64,000 nucleotides of DNA, taken from assembly GCA_963513935.1 (NCBI GenBank), contig OY740768.1:45975142-46039141 (forward strand), in the 5' to 3' direction. The notes under the pieces are model-generated. The model saw nothing but the letters and a program-made list of their open reading frames with translations. It made no database searches and was not told the DNA's origin. The position numbers and the translations under genes are program-made. This document shows, one piece after another, positions 27,001 through 37,599 of this stretch (positions within the stretch are counted from its first letter, which is position 1; every line of letters starts with the position of its first letter). The stretch comes from Aphrophora alni. Lineage: Eukaryota; Arthropoda; Insecta; Hemiptera; Aphrophoridae.

Positions 27001-28269
27001 ACTTAACAAACAATAGTAAATATACTTGTCAATCCCTGGCTCAAGGTTCTTATATTTCCATGGTCACTCATATCTTTTCGAGATAGGAATGTCAGAAGAA
27101 CCTATGGCGAGAAGAGAAACACCTGTTCCTTAATCCTTCAATCCCTAAATTCCTTTTCTTAAAAAAAACTTTAGCTAGAAGGAAGCACATAAATGTAAAT
27201 ATTTACCTACTAACCTTTGTATACTCTCCAGCGAAAAATAAATTGGGTTCAATTGGCAAATATATTGTTTAATTATAATAAAATCAAAGTTGACTCGAAA
27301 ATGGGTATATGATCGGAATTGTATCTATTAAGAACAGATAATAATTCAGATCAATCTTCCTGTGAGCAAAATATAATGGAAATAAAGTGACTGATTATTT
27401 TCAAAGGCTACAAGGTTAAACCAAGCCTGCCTATGTGATAGGCAACCCGAAAAGTGTTCTGCTAAAGTGTATAACCATTCGAAAACGTCATATCGAATTT
27501 TTAGCACTATCACAATTATTATGATTTTAGAGCCCATCTGTCCTTCAAATAATGCGTGACGAAAATGTTCATAGACATAAACAATCATCGAAAACAAGAT
27601 TTAATTCTTCGCTTTTTCAGAATACGTTCCTTATTACGTAATTGGAAAATAAAGGTGGAAACATTACCTAACCGTCAATTAACTATAGTCCATTACCTTT
27701 ACCTTTACTATTTACTAACAATTTAAATTTAATTTAGGTTACCAGGGTTTGTATTCACATGGTGAAGGTATCTTCTAGTATTGTATACAATCTTACCCTA
27801 ATATTATTTCAGCTGTATACACACAACGCTCCAAGTACACTATCTTCCTTGTTAGGTTAGGTTTAAGCCACGCCCACTCTTACATAAGATACTACAACAC
27901 TGTTTATTGTATTGAAGTTTGATCTTGATGTTTAGGAGGGGGGGTTGTGACATCATCATAATCTGACTTTGACGGTAGTTCTTAATGACTATCTTTGTTT
28001 GGTAATTGATTGAATCGAATAATTTAAAGACATTACTTACGAAGTGAACAATCGCCAGCTACTGTTTTATGTTTTGTCATTAATAAACATAGATACATTG
28101 TACTTTTAGGCGCGAGTATTAATAAAGATTGTTTATTCTATTTTTTTAGCATCCTATTCATATTGTGAGGGTTGTGGTTGGTCCATTTAAAAATTTTGAA
28201 ATCGGAGCTTTTTTAAAAATAATGTTTGCTGTCGTCTTTACAGCCTTGATAGGTAAACGTTGACATGGA
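27000..28269. other. Intronic sequence
   Basis: No gene recognised. A minus-strand frame at 27346-27597 has no motif and spans old-repeat-like sequence. Confidence 0.35.
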
Positions 28270-28389
28270 GCTGTATAAAGAATACGCTGATGCCTTCCTG
28301 CGCATGCGTGCAGATTGGCGGCGAATCATAGCTCTTCCTTTACTCTGCCAACAACTTCATGACTTATATTATCTGTAACAGTGGAAATG
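28270..28389 (+). promoter_or_regulatory. ERR: Candidate alternative ERR promoter and first exon
   Basis: A less AT-rich patch holds ctgtataaaga (TATA-like, about 28271), then TGCGCATGCGTG (28299-28310), an 11/12 match to the NRF1/Ewg palindrome. Eighty bases on comes ATG (28387-28389), immediately followed by a GTATGT donor. Splicing this ATG in phase 0 to the exon at 40758 would give M-V-S-M-M-S-R-D, a different ERR N-terminus. An in-frame stop lies upstream (28360). This is inference from motif and phase only. Confidence 0.25.
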
Positions 28390-28544
28390 GTATGTTAGTT
28401 AATATATATTTCATTATTTAATACGGCTGACATACATTAAAAGTAACATCTATGCAATATCACTATAGTTGTCATAAAAATAATTCGTTTTAATTTAAAC
28501 GGATTTTAATGAAATTAAAAAATTGAAACTGGCTCTTCAATGCC

Positions 28545-28720
28545 ATTTTTGGAAAGATAGCAACTAGTATGTTTAATTTATGTGGGTACTTAGGAGCAAA
28601 ATTTTAGCAAAATAGATTGTCTCATGGGAGGAACCCCAAATTCTGAGGTAGCTTAGTTATATGATATGGTCAAAATATACCAAGATACCAAATTGGATTA
28701 AAATCAGAGGTTTTTCACCT
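28545..28720 (+). repeat. Dispersed 'gatggcaact' repeat, copy near 28.6 kb
   Basis: Shares ttggaaagata, gtgggtactta, attttagcaaaat, atggtcaaaat and ttaaaatc-gag in the same order with 29423-29600, and the first part with 13980-14110 and 35295-35400. The copies are diverged and non-coding. Confidence 0.6.
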
Positions 28721-28739
28721 TTAAAATCCTCTCTATTAT

Positions 28740-29195
28740 CAATGACTACATAAATACTATAAGACACGACATAGGATAGGGAAATAGTCTACGCTTTACG
28801 GGTGCTGTTCGTCACAAGTTTGACACACAGCTATCAGAAAGCGCTAGCAGCAGGTGCTTGACTGTACGCATCCCACTTGGTTGAGACTGTAAAACTGTTG
28901 ACCTCTCTCTCACAAACCTTCTCACTTACTTCTGTCAGCATAGTCAGTGTTGTCAGTTCGTGCGCTGAGATAAGCGATTCTCGACCTTCCCTCGCATCTC
29001 TGGTCCCATATGTGGCATCAGTGCGTTTTCTTTTACCCGCCTGAAACATTGTTTGACCGTAGAGCCACCTAGCGCCAGTCACATCAACTTCATATTCTCT
29101 AGCAGAGCGACCTAGCGGGTATTGGACAACTCAAGAATAAGCGTAGAATATTTAACATGGCCATGTCGTGTCTTATAGTATTTATGTAGTCATTG
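28740..29195 (-). mobile_element. TIR element copy 1, 7-bp TSD (P-like?)
   Basis: Terminal inverted repeats of about 33 bp begin CAATGACTACATAAATACTA. The flanks are a perfect 7-bp duplication, ctattat (28733-28739, 29196-29202). It is nearly identical to the copy at 42197 but inverted. Its minus strand has an 82-codon frame shared with the other copy (A-R-W-L-Y-G-Q-T near the start; T-Y-G-T-R-D-A-R-E-G-R inside). A CA start with 7-bp duplications would suit the P superfamily, but that is a guess. There is no transposase, so it is non-autonomous. Confidence 0.9.
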
Positions 29196-29257
29196 CTATT
29201 ATGTATAAATGGCAAGTAGATAAGAAAAACTCTGTAATAAACATATAAAAACTCTCT

Positions 29258-29362
29258 ACCAACTCTTGCTCTATTTTGACTATTGGAATATAGGGGTTTT
29301 TATTTTATCTTCTTTTCTCTTTAGAGTGATGATAACTGGAAGGTTCCCCCCCCCCTTTTAAA
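29258..29362 (+). repeat. Unassigned dispersed family, copy F ending in C10
   Basis: Contains accaactcttgctctat, ggggtttttattttatcttc and gatgataactggaaggttc, followed by a run of 10 C at 29347-29356. It starts about 60 bp downstream of the TIR element at 28740. Confidence 0.65.
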
Positions 29363-29399
29363 CGTCAAGGAAAGAATATAACAACTCACATTTTTTTGA

Positions 29400-29610
29400 C
29401 CGATAACTTATTAATCGGTCTTTTTGGAAATATGGCATATATATATTTTTGTTTGGGTACTTATGGGCTACATTTTAGCAAAATTGATTTTCTTTAACCC
29501 GATTGTGAAAAACGGAATTTTGAGGTATCGAAGTTAAATTATATGGTCAAAATGTTCCAAATTGTATTAAAATCTGAGATTTTCTGCCTTTGAACATCAA
29601 AAAAGGAAAA
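29400..29610 (+). repeat. Dispersed 'gatggcaact' repeat, copy near 29.5 kb
   Basis: Collinear with 28545-28720. The shared words are listed there. Confidence 0.6.
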
Positions 29611-29867
29611 AAAAGTATATTTCCATGAAAAACGTAACATCGATTTTTTAAGCTCTTACAAAACTCTCTCTAGAATACTTACGTATATTAGATAACGTAA
29701 AAAAGTTTATAGCATCATTACATAACGATGTTGATTGAGTAACGGTGATCACCTGCAGTTTTTACAATGTAACGATTACATCATATCAGTTCCTAATATG
29801 TAACAGACATTATGACGCTGGGAACTTGATAATCTATCAATAACAATATGCTTCATTTATACATGTC

Positions 29868-29942
29868 TCTACCAACTTTGACTCTCTTCCGACCCTGACG
29901 CTATTGGAGTATTCGTACGCTAGGGGGTTTTTATTTTATCAC
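29868..29942 (+). repeat. Unassigned dispersed family, copy D (short)
   Basis: Contains gaccctgacgctattggag, tattcgtacgctaggggg and tttttattttatc, the family core. The 3' part is replaced by other sequence. Confidence 0.6.
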
Positions 29943-30055
29943 AGTCTCAGTAAAAAAGGCGACAAATACTTAAATACCCAATCCCCAGATTGAAAGTGGG
30001 GAGCGTTACTGGTGTCAGATGGTTAATCAGGTCGCCAGACCTAATCTAACCTTAA

Positions 30056-30875
30056 CCCTTAACTACTATATGCTCAAATACTCACTTAAATACTATACAA
30101 CGTCTGTCAGACGTCATTTTTTTATTTTTTTTTATTTAAGTTTAAGTTTTTTGTAAAAAAGTTTTTTTACCTTATTTTAGTTAAATGGTAACATAAAAAC
30201 AAAAAAAAAATCAAAACTGTTTGTTTTGATTAAAAATTGCCCATCACTTCCCTATATTAAAAAAAGTTACAAAATATTGGGTTGGATTTTTAAATTTTAA
30301 TTTGAAATTATAAAGGTTGTAATATATAAAGCTAAAATGTTTTTACATTGAGGAAGATAAGTTTTATAGTGAATATGAACGTTTTTGGCTTTGGTCTTGT
30401 TCATTATGAACAAAAACAAAACAAAAATATTTATCTTTTTTTGCTGCTTTTGATCACCAGAAATAGGGAAAGTAAGTACTAATACATTTAAATTATGAAC
30501 AAAAATTATTTTACTTAGATAAATTAAACAGTAAACTAATATAATTATTAAAATTTAGTTATAAGAGGGTTTCTAGTCTGGTCGCGAGCGGGGTCCCTGG
30601 CATGGATATCGGGTCTGGCGCTTACTATACCACGTCAACCAGACGTCACCATTACAAGTGCAAAATAACCTAACTACTAAACCACGTCTGTCAGACGGAA
30701 ATTCACTATAACGAACAAACAAAGATGAGTAGAGTGGACCAACTTTCTCTGGTCAAAGACCTTGACTCAACTTAGAGGTAAACGGCCGGACCGGTTCCAA
30801 GGGGATGGGGGAGGGGGAGAGAATTGAAAGTAAAAATTGGCACCGTCTGTGAGACGTCAGTATAGTAGTTAAGGG
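30056..30875. mobile_element. Non-autonomous piggyBac-like element
   Basis: Terminal inverted repeats CCCTTAACTACTATA on both ends, each flanked by TTAA (30052-30055 and 30876-30879). A TTAA target duplication with CCC ends is the signature of piggyBac elements. Inside, the palindromic word cgtctgtcagacg or a variant occurs near both ends (about 30102, 30687, 30845), as subterminal repeats do. No transposase frame is present in the 820 bp. Confidence 0.85.
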
Positions 30876-31112
30876 TTAAGAAAGTAGTAGTAAGTAGACC
30901 CTCACTAATCCGGCAGATATCAGATCAGGGTATTGTACTTGCGGGAGTAGTGAAAATGCCGAATTGTGAATTAAAATTGTGTTTTAAAATTTGTTGAAAC
31001 AACCTTCACTACAGTTCGGTAGGTCTATTCTAATGTCATTTTTCTTCTGTTTCTTGGCCTAAAACGACACCTTTAACACTTTATCTTGGAGTCTCTTCAA
31101 AACAAGAATAGA

Positions 31113-31300
31113 CATGGACGTACCCAGCGAGGGGCAGGAGGGCAGCTGCCCCCCCCTGGAAGCAAAAAAATAAATCTTTATTATACATTTTGTTGCTGGA
31201 ATTTAATACAATTCTTGAAATAACTATTTTAATAATCAATTGTATATTGAATGACCATGGCTTCCCCCCCCCCCTAGTTTTGATCCTGGGTACGCCCTTG
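31113..31300. mobile_element. hAT-type MITE with perfect 8-bp TSD
   Basis: The ends are CATGGACGTACCCAG and, read inward from the right, CAAGGGCGTACCCAG. A perfect 8-bp duplication, agaataga, lies at 31105-31112 and 31301-31308. The 188-bp interior has two C-rich runs and no coding capacity. Confidence 0.88.
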
Positions 31301-31308
31301 AGAATAGA

Positions 31309-33261
31309 CCCTATCACTAGCGGACACAAAATTTTCTTCGGTCCTTCTAGCCATCCTTCACTGGCTTGAAAATCATCTTTCCCATTTATGTATAGTTTTT
31401 CTTTTCACTTTCTGTACATAGTATAGAGAAAGTTATGTGATGATGGGTCAAAAAACCTTGAATAAAAAAAAATAGTGGTTTTGGGAATGGTATCTTGAGT
31501 GGTCTACAGCCCAAAGGAGTGGACCTATTTTTAATCAAATCTATATTTACGCAATTTTAGACAAATCTCGGGAACTTTTTTTCATTTTGTCGATAACGTA
31601 AAATTTAAAGATACTTACCCAAGACAAAATCACGCTATTTTTTTTTTCAAAATCGGCTCTAACGGTTTTGATAAAACTTTGGTAAGATGTAGCTCCAAAC
31701 AAAATTTATAAGTCACAATTTCTTACAAAATTCCGGTTCGTGAGTATAGGTCTAATCGTGGTAAAAACAAAATAATGTCCCATGTAGCTGATATAAAGTC
31801 GTAATCGGGCTTACCGATTTCATTTAATTTTTAGGAAATATGAAGATTGACCGAAACTAGTGTGCAGAATTACAAATCATAAATTACTATAATTATTTCC
31901 AATAAACGAAAATGCTCCTTGACTGGCACAATTTAAACTTTATTTCAACTTGAAATACTGTATTTATGCTTAAGACAGTTTATGACACAAGTGAAAAGTT
32001 TAGTGTCTTATTTAATAGCCTACATAAATATTTTTTATAATCTGCAAAAAAATAAGACATGGTCCATGGTTGGTTTTCATTTTTTTACTGACAATTACAG
32101 AACTGACTTTTTGATGACGAAAAATGTATTTAGTATTTTGATTGTGAATGGGTGTTGTGAGAAAGTTCTGGAGTTTACTTTTTGTATGAAGCGACCAAAA
32201 CGGCCTCAAATCAAAATTCATTTTGAAAATCTCAAAATTTCATTTTTTGATGATATCTAATACAGTAGCTATTGTTACCAATTTGTTTTCACTACATAAA
32301 AATGTAATGTTGCTTGCGTGCATGTGTGATATTAGTAAACGCTACAGAGGTCGTAATTTTAGTCCGATTTTGCGTGATTTTAATTTAGTCTCGGTTTTAC
32401 AAACTCAAACAGAAAACTGTAAATTTAAAAATGGAGACCTATTTTCGTTTAGGGTACATCTTACAACGTTCTACAATAATAGCTTATTTTTTACAGCTAT
32501 AAAATATGCATCCAGTGATATCGCAACGTGTTTTCTATGATAAAAAAATAAGAGTTTAAAATCAGTAGGTATGACTAAAACATAAAATTGTTAAAAACAT
32601 AACCTCAAAATTAGCAATAATAGTAATAGAAATTTTAGTCAAATTCAATTTAGGTTGTAAAATTTCAAAATGACAGCTTTTTGAACGGGTTTTCGATAGT
32701 TCTTTCTTATATAGGGCCTAATATTTTATATAATACTAGAGTATACAACCCTGCAAACAGATTTGATGGGAATGCATAACGTAATGTTTCTCTGTCGGTT
32801 ATCGTACTCAATAAAGATATGAATAGTTTCATTGTAGCTTCCTCATCTACTCTATAGATTACAACTACAGTTCTAAACTAAACCCAGTGTGATGTAAGTT
32901 TAAAATAGCCTAGTGACCTTGGCCGCCATCTTGTCATCAAGTTCAAGGTCAGCCGTACTTCCATTTCCTTCTCCACAAGGCCATCGAGTAGTCAAACCAG
33001 CTGTTGCACAGATTTTTTTAATTTTTGAATTGTTCTTTTATTTTCCACCGTTTTAAATTATATTCCAGTTCTTTTAAGATTTTAATGATTGTGAATTTAA
33101 GATGTCCTGTTTTTATATATTTTCATATGCCCTCTAAGACTCACATTTGCTCAATTTTATGCATGAAAACTGTAATTTGAATTGTCCTGACTTCTTTGTA
33201 GACTCTTTTCTCCTGGGGATAACTATAGTGGCTACGGGTGGGGTAATTCCAAGGGACAGAT
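31309..33261. other. Intronic AT-rich stretch
   Basis: Overlapping frames at 31982-32260 (+), 32012-32221 (-) and 32223-32540 (+) show no motif. Sequence around 31450-31760 reads like old dispersed repeat. No gene is supported. Confidence 0.35.
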
Positions 33262-33352
33262 CTACACCTTTTTTATGTAGTCTTGGGTTAGATCCCTCTA
33301 TTTCATTTTTCCTGCTAGGTCTCTCTATAAGGCGAAGATGACTGAGTAGTTG
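33262..33352 (+). repeat. Unassigned dispersed family, copy H (diverged)
   Basis: Shows the family order agatctacacc, tgctaggtctctctataagg and cgaagatgactgag. The middle is more diverged than in the other copies. Confidence 0.4.
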
Positions 33353-33643
33353 TTTGACAAGAAGACAAAAATTAACTTGTAGAATAATTATTTATTATTT
33401 TATTTCCTTCAATATCATTGCTGGACGTTTGGTAACTAGTACCTGTATTGTATCCTCCACTATTAACTGATTGATCTTTACCTTGACTTACCTTTGTGAC
33501 CAGGTATTTATTTAGAACTAGACAGTTATAATTTGACTACAGAAATGCAACACTTTACCTATCTCACGAATCTGTCTCCAGGATATCCTTAAATTCAGTA
33601 CAGTAATTTTAAATAAATAAATATAGATTTTAATAAATACTAA

Positions 33644-33893
33644 ATGTTAAATTAACAATGAGGTTATAGGTAAACCTTATATGGGCTCCGACTCTTGATT
33701 CTCTATTGATTTAAACTTACTCGTTTAAATCGTAACATTTTGTCTGTGATGTTAAATTGTAATGTGTGACGAACTCTATTGAGGGATAAACTCTAAGGAT
33801 GGAGTATAGGCTCCGAAACGCGTAAGTTTAAATCAAGAAAGAAGTCACGTGGCGAAGCCATATAAAGTAACTAACTTATTGTTAATTTAACAT
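33644..33893. mobile_element. MITE with ATGTTAAATTAACAAT ends
   Basis: The left arm starts ATGTTAAATTAACAATGAG and the right end, read inward, ATGTTAAATTAACAATAAG. Internal inverted words follow (ttatatgg-ctcc against ggcgaagccatataa; gatttaaacttac against gtaagtttaaatc). The 250-bp element is imperfectly palindromic and non-coding. The target duplication is unclear. Confidence 0.75.
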
Positions 33894-34371
33894 GTGTGAG
33901 TTGGATATCAACCAAAATTAATCTTAAACTAAATCTTGATTTTTAAACGTTATTTTACATGAGAGGCATGTCTAATGGTTCAGTTAATGTGTTGTTAAAC
34001 AATTTGTATTAAGCCCCATTGGCAACGAGGACGGAGTTTTGATTAAAGTTATTATCGAGGGGGCTTACGTCAATAAGCAGAGTACTAAACTGTGATTTCT
34101 TTGCCGTTTTATACAGTGCGTTATGAGGCAGACGTTATTTTTGACGCGAATATTATTTTTAATCTCTGACAACCTGGAATGTTTCTATGTCATTAAGTCT
34201 AAAAACCATCGCTGTCATCATCGTCAGAGCTCATTGACATAAAACCCAACTACTAATTAAACCAAAAATCAATACCAATAATATAAATTTGTAAATTAAC
34301 CGACGGGTATTGTGGATTAAATTACCTTCCTTTCATCATCACACGATTCATCTACCACTTAAGAATATAAG

Positions 34372-34470
34372 GTATAATAAAATAACCCTTAGTCCAGGAA
34401 TACTTATAGCCTCGAGGTCGGAAGAAAATTAGAGTCGGTTAATAGAGACCTAAAACCCGAAACTAGATAG
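34372..34470 (-). repeat. Unassigned dispersed family, copy G
   Basis: The minus strand reads ...cttccgacctcgaggctataagtattcc...aagggttattttatt, a recognisable but rearranged version of the family core. Confidence 0.4.
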
Positions 34471-34522
34471 ATTCAAATAGATACCTCTGGATTGCCACAA
34501 GTGAGAACCCTGGTCTAGAGTG

Positions 34523-34795
34523 TAAATGCACAGGTTTCATCTGAGCTGTGGAGTTTGGTTGCGCAATGGCTCTAGGCGTGGTATAAGCAGCAGTGAGGTG
34601 GTGGGGGAAGCGGTCGCCTCAGTCTGTGTCGGGTGTTGGTACTAACAACGATGTCTGCAAGACCGCTGGATCGTGGACAGTAGTCGGCACCGGCTGTTTC
34701 CCCTACAATGCCTCTGGCCCCACGCGGCCTCGAACTACAAACTTGTACCTCCCCTCCACGCGCAGCTTACAGCTCAGATGAAACCTGTCTATTTA
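34523..34795. mobile_element. GC-rich TIR element of 273 bp
   Basis: A perfect 19-bp inverted repeat, CAGGTTTCATCTGAGCTGT (34531-34549) and its complement (34769-34787), extends outward with TAAAT on both sides. The interior is markedly less AT-rich than the surroundings, with words such as ggcctcgaactac. A 62-codon frame inside is taken to be chance. No clean target duplication is visible, so the superfamily is open. Confidence 0.75.
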
Positions 34796-36389
34796 TAACA
34801 AGAAATTGATACATTTAAACGGCCGGCATTTTGAAATTTATCGACCTTTAATTTTAATCAACAAACTTATTCAATGATTAGTAAAAACTAGCTTACGTTT
34901 CAAATTCAATCAAAATCCGACAGAGCTTTAGGCTACTGATTTTGATTCTAATGTTCAAGTTATACGATAAAATTACTCTTTTTTTAATGCTCTTATTTTT
35001 ACTGAAGGTTACAATTCAGGATTAATTGGGGGAAAACGAAAATTAACCTCAATGAAAAACTTGATTTTGAATTAAATACGAAAGTTATGGCACAAGCGTA
35101 GACTCTAAACGAATAATTTAAAAAAAGTCGATAAGGAGAAATCTTTTTCACGGAAACTTACTTGCCATAAAATATATATGTGGGGGAATTCAGTAATGAT
35201 GAAATTTGCATTTTATTTTTGTCATTTTTTTTGCGGGGGGGGGGTTCATAAAACACAGTATTAATAAAAAAAATCATTTTTTCTATCTCTCTACATTTTT
35301 GGAAAGATGGCAACTAATATTATTTTTGGTGTATGGAGGTGTGAGAACGTTTTGCAGTGTTTTTACACCATTAATTTTTTATCGCAGAAACTCCATTTGA
35401 TTAGGTTATTTTAAACTATCTAAATTACAATTTACAAACCAATGTTTTTAACAACGAACTTGTCAAGATTAGTTCCAAATATAAAGAAAACTAACAAAAA
35501 TGTCGACCGTTTGATATGATTGTGTTATCACATGACTATCTTGTTATTTAAAAAATAATAATAGGTTGGAGTCAAAATTGTGGTAAAACTTTTTAATTTT
35601 CTGCTTTTTTCTGATAATTCTCAATTTTGTAATGTTATACAATTTTCAGACTTTACATAAATGTGAATGTCAAAAAATGATCTGGGCGTCATGATCAGTG
35701 CTCATTTCATGGTCAATTTATTTCTTTATATAAATTTAATTATATTTTCATATAAAATAATCAGTTCCGCGTAGTGAAGAAACTGATTTGTGCATAGCAA
35801 GGCAAGAGGCCAAGGTAAGGATAACAGAAGCATTCTAAATCATAAACGATATGGTGACAAGTTGATCGATATTAGAGAAGGCCTTGAAGTAGTGAACTGA
35901 TCAAGGTCTGTAGCTGGTTTCGTTCAATGCAGTGCCTACTTGATCCTACTTCCCAGAACGCATTTTGAATTTTCCTTCCTGGCTAGACCAATCAAAAAAC
36001 AAACTAGGTGACAGTTTGTAAAATTGTGGACATTGTCGAAGAGATTTATTTTAATTAAATAAAATGTAGAATTGTCTGTATGTAACAGCCAGTTTAGTTA
36101 GGGCTACTTTAAATATTGTAATCAATTATGCAAATGGTTAGAACTGCAATAAACTATGCAAATACATTGCACAAATTTTTCACACACTGATAGAATAAGT
36201 AGAGCTTTTAATGGTCCCGTAATGTTACACAACAGAATAAGCAAAAATAAACAGAAAATAAATTAAAATTAGTTCATCACAGCTTACTGCATTAAAATTG
36301 AATGAACTGTTATAAATTATATATGTATAGTCTGTATTATATATCTACATTATAATCTACCTGACTGTTTATCCATATAGAGGAGTCTC
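34796..36389. other. Intronic sequence
   Basis: Old dispersed repeats are at about 35005-35115 (pair with 7860-7975) and 35295-35400. A strong donor-like site (CCAAG|GTAAGG) lies at 35813-35814 but has no supporting exon. No gene is called. Confidence 0.35.
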
Positions 36390-36545
36390 ATATTAATTTT
36401 TTTTTTTTTTTAGGCCCATTATTGGCCATTTCCAAGTTCTGCCACTTGTGGTCATTTGCTGTCTTCAACAACAATGTTCCTCCTGTCCTCACTATAGTGT
36501 CTTTCCATCTTGCTCTTTGTCTTCCAACTCTTTATCTTACAATAT
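36390..36545 (-). pseudogene. LINE ORF2 3' end with poly-A (RTE-like)
   Basis: The minus strand encodes GRQRARWKDTIVRTGG...TANDHKWQNLEMANNGP and then a poly-A (T14 on the + strand, about 36397-36411). The GR-x-RARW-x-D-I and D-x-W...A-x pattern is the extreme C-terminus of RTE/BovB-type LINE polyproteins. It is a classic 5'-truncated insertion. Confidence 0.7.
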
Positions 36546-36549
36546 AGTC

Positions 36550-37475
36550 GGCTCATTAATTTATTGATTGTTTTGTTACATCTTATACTTTTAATTTTCC
36601 TTGATGGTTAAATATTTAATTTTTGCAATCCATTAACGCACACACTTCTTTTCATTGCTATTTAAGGGGTTGTTAATTTATTTATTATGTTTTGTTTGTA
36701 TGTAAGTGATGAAAATGTGCAAGACTTTACTATTTTTATCTTCTTTGCAATATTAAAGTCTTTCCGCACCTTCGTTTGACTTCCTTCTCAGACACACCAA
36801 TTGAATAGATTTAAATACAGAGCCAACCAAACTATTAGTTCTAAAAATGTCACTTAAGTAGTTGTCAGTATAAATAGGATGATGTGTTAACTTTTATGTA
36901 CACTAATTATTTTTTTAAATATGTTTCAACTTATTTAAATAAAACCTAAATTTGCTCAAAAACTTGTTTTAACATGTAAATCATATACGACGAAATCGTG
37001 TTTAAATGACGGCTGTCAAAGTTTTTTTATTTATTATTCTAAATAAGTAATTTTGTTTATTTGCAATTTTCGTACATCAGTTTGGGTTATTAAACTTCAC
37101 ATTTCACCAATATTTGAATGAAATTATGTCTTTTACAATACCTCCATGACTGATTGTAAAACTTACATATAATCATAGGTTCATGTGGTTTGCACATAGC
37201 CTCCTATAACTCTTTTCGAGATGGGTTTAATAAAACAGAATGGGTCATTAGTGGTTTTTAAATATCTTGAATGGGAACTACAGAATAAAACTTAAATAAC
37301 AAATATAAATATTTTCAGAAAGTATACATAATGTAGTGAAAATAACAAAAACACAAAATTATTTAAGTTATAGAGTAGCCTACAACAATATAATTAACAA
37401 AACCTGGAAACATTTATTCCAACATACACACAAGTCCTATGATACCACCTACCATTCAACCCAAATGTGAACATG
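36550..37475. other. Intronic AT-rich stretch
   Basis: Nothing recognised. Confidence 0.4.
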
Positions 37476-37599
37476 TAAGGGCTGTTCAGAAATTACTTTC
37501 AATCACCTGGTAAATTCAATTTGTTTGTCAAAGCAATACACATTGTTTGTTGTTGCAGTCAGTAACTGTTAACTGTTCAGAAATTATTTTCAATCCATT

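Noticed and set aside
28834..29082. 82-codon ORF as a host gene
   Set aside because: It sits inside a transposon-like element present in two copies with target duplications; the reading frame is only partly conserved.
30590..30700. tRNA or structured RNA in the GC-richer patch
   Set aside because: No cloverleaf could be drawn by eye and the patch lies inside the piggyBac-like element.
34593..34781. A possible GC-rich exon
   Set aside because: Bounded by exact terminal inverted repeats and without splice sites in the right places, so it is the interior of a TIR element.
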